Below, one piece after another: positions 63,591 to 64,000 of a stretch of 64,000 bases of DNA (position 1 is its first letter; every line of letters starts with the position of its first letter). Below the pieces are notes generated by a model. The model made no database searches. It saw nothing but the letters and a program-made list of their open reading frames with translations, and had not been told where the DNA came from. The position numbers and the translations under genes were made by a program. Origin of the DNA: Flagellimonas eckloniae (GTDB taxonomy: Bacteria; Bacteroidota; Bacteroidia; Flavobacteriales; Flavobacteriaceae); NCBI RefSeq assembly GCF_001413955.1, contig NZ_LCTZ01000002.1, positions 3,396,501 through 3,460,500 on the forward strand, written 5' to 3'.

Positions 63591-64000
63591 ATGAATTATA
63601 GAAAAACACTAATCACTTTTTTATGCTTCAGCATTTCTGGTTTAGGATTTGCGCAGAGCACTTCAACATTTTTTACCAAAACAGATATATTCCTTACTAC
63701 TTATGTAAAGGATGGCAGAGTGGCGTACAAGGATATTAAGAATAATCCAGCAAGCTTAAATGAGCTATTGGAAATGGCAAAAGGAATTTCAGTCTCTGTT
63801 AACGATGCCAAAACCTATCAGGCATTTTGGATTAATGGCTACAATTTGTCGGTTATTAAAGGAATTATTGAAAACTATCCCATAAAATCCCCATTGGATA
63901 AAGCCGGTTTTTTTGACAAGATCACATATGAAATTGGTGGCAAAAAAATCACCTTAAACGATATTGAAAACAAATTACTAAGAGCAAACTTTCCCAAGGA
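63591..64000 (+). CDS. DUF547 protein, N-terminal part (runs off right edge)
   Basis: The first 136 codons of a secreted DUF547 protein. The signal peptide runs to about residue 22 (FSISGLGFAQS). The domain start is visible in FLTTYVKDGRVAYKDIKNN, and AFWINGYNLSVIKGII contains the family's WIN(A/G)YN signature. The fold is thought to be related to papain-like or transglutaminase enzymes, but activity is unknown. It diverges from the FAD oxidoreductase operon. The C-terminal part is outside the window. Confidence 0.88.
   Translation, partial: MNYRKTLITFLCFSISGLGFAQSTSTFFTKTDIFLTTYVKDGRVAYKDIKNNPASLNELLEMAKGISVSVNDAKTYQAFWINGYNLSVIKGIIENYPIKSPLDKAGFFDKITYEIGGKKITLNDIENKLLRANFPK

Overview
The window looks like a stretch of chromosome from a marine member of the Flavobacteriia (phylum Bacteroidota). 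The evidence is a SusC/SusD pair, lipoproteins with ASPIC/UnbV and VCBS repeats, a mevalonate-pathway cluster with an archaeal-type UbiA prenyltransferase, a Bacteroidota-type arginine operon that uses an acylornithine carbamoyltransferase, several SSS-family sodium symporters, AT-rich DNA and poor Shine-Dalgarno sequences. Species cannot be assigned from sequence alone.

Region 1 (1-13.9 kb) is the most interesting part. Two tandem VCBS/ASPIC lipoproteins face a YidK-like sodium symporter. Then comes a set that reads as oxidative sulfosugar catabolism: an SsuD-like flavin monooxygenase with the sulfonate-site residues, an aldo/keto reductase, an NADPH-FMN reductase, a second SSS symporter, a molybdopterin sulfite dehydrogenase with its cytochrome c, a YeiH-type putative sulfur-oxyanion exporter and a LacI regulator. 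Two perfect palindromes sharing the core TGTAAACGTTTACA lie before the two transcription units. The gene content matches the sulfoquinovose monooxygenase (sulfo-SMO) logic known from Rhizobiales, but with symporters in place of an ABC importer. Substrate and regulation are inferences.

Region 2 (13.9-27.8 kb) has a third VCBS/ASPIC lipoprotein and a small alpha-glucan locus: SusC and SusD, diverging from a second LacI regulator, a GH65 maltose-phosphorylase-like enzyme and a GH13 alpha-amylase lipoprotein. A different LacI-type operator sits in the divergent promoter.

Region 3 (27.8-42.7 kb) is mostly housekeeping: a glycerophosphodiesterase, a flavoprotein, GlpF/GlpK, TspO, mevalonate and lipid-prenylation genes, a nitrilase, a 23S-type pseudouridine synthase, a GNAT enzyme and a mannosyltransferase-like membrane protein. 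A one-gene unit with nested inverted repeats, carrying a Coq4-motif protein, lies in the mevalonate/pseudouridine-synthase neighbourhood.

Region 4 (42.7-54.2 kb) is one long arginine and proline operon: GNAT, argG, argC, proC, argD, proA, proB, argF', argB, argE, an ACT-domain gene and argH. A 26-codon open frame ending in an arginine-rich run lies just upstream and is a candidate attenuator leader. The carbamoyltransferase has Ser at the residue that separates N-succinyl- from N-acetylornithine enzymes, which predicts the succinylated pathway.

Region 5 (54.2-64 kb) holds a second one-gene inverted-repeat unit, a WYL regulator, a sulfatase lipoprotein, a tight five-gene operon (FAD oxidoreductase, polyferredoxin, MORN-repeat protein and two family-2 glycosyltransferases) and the start of a DUF547 gene. 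No tRNA, rRNA, CRISPR array, transposase or prophage was seen.
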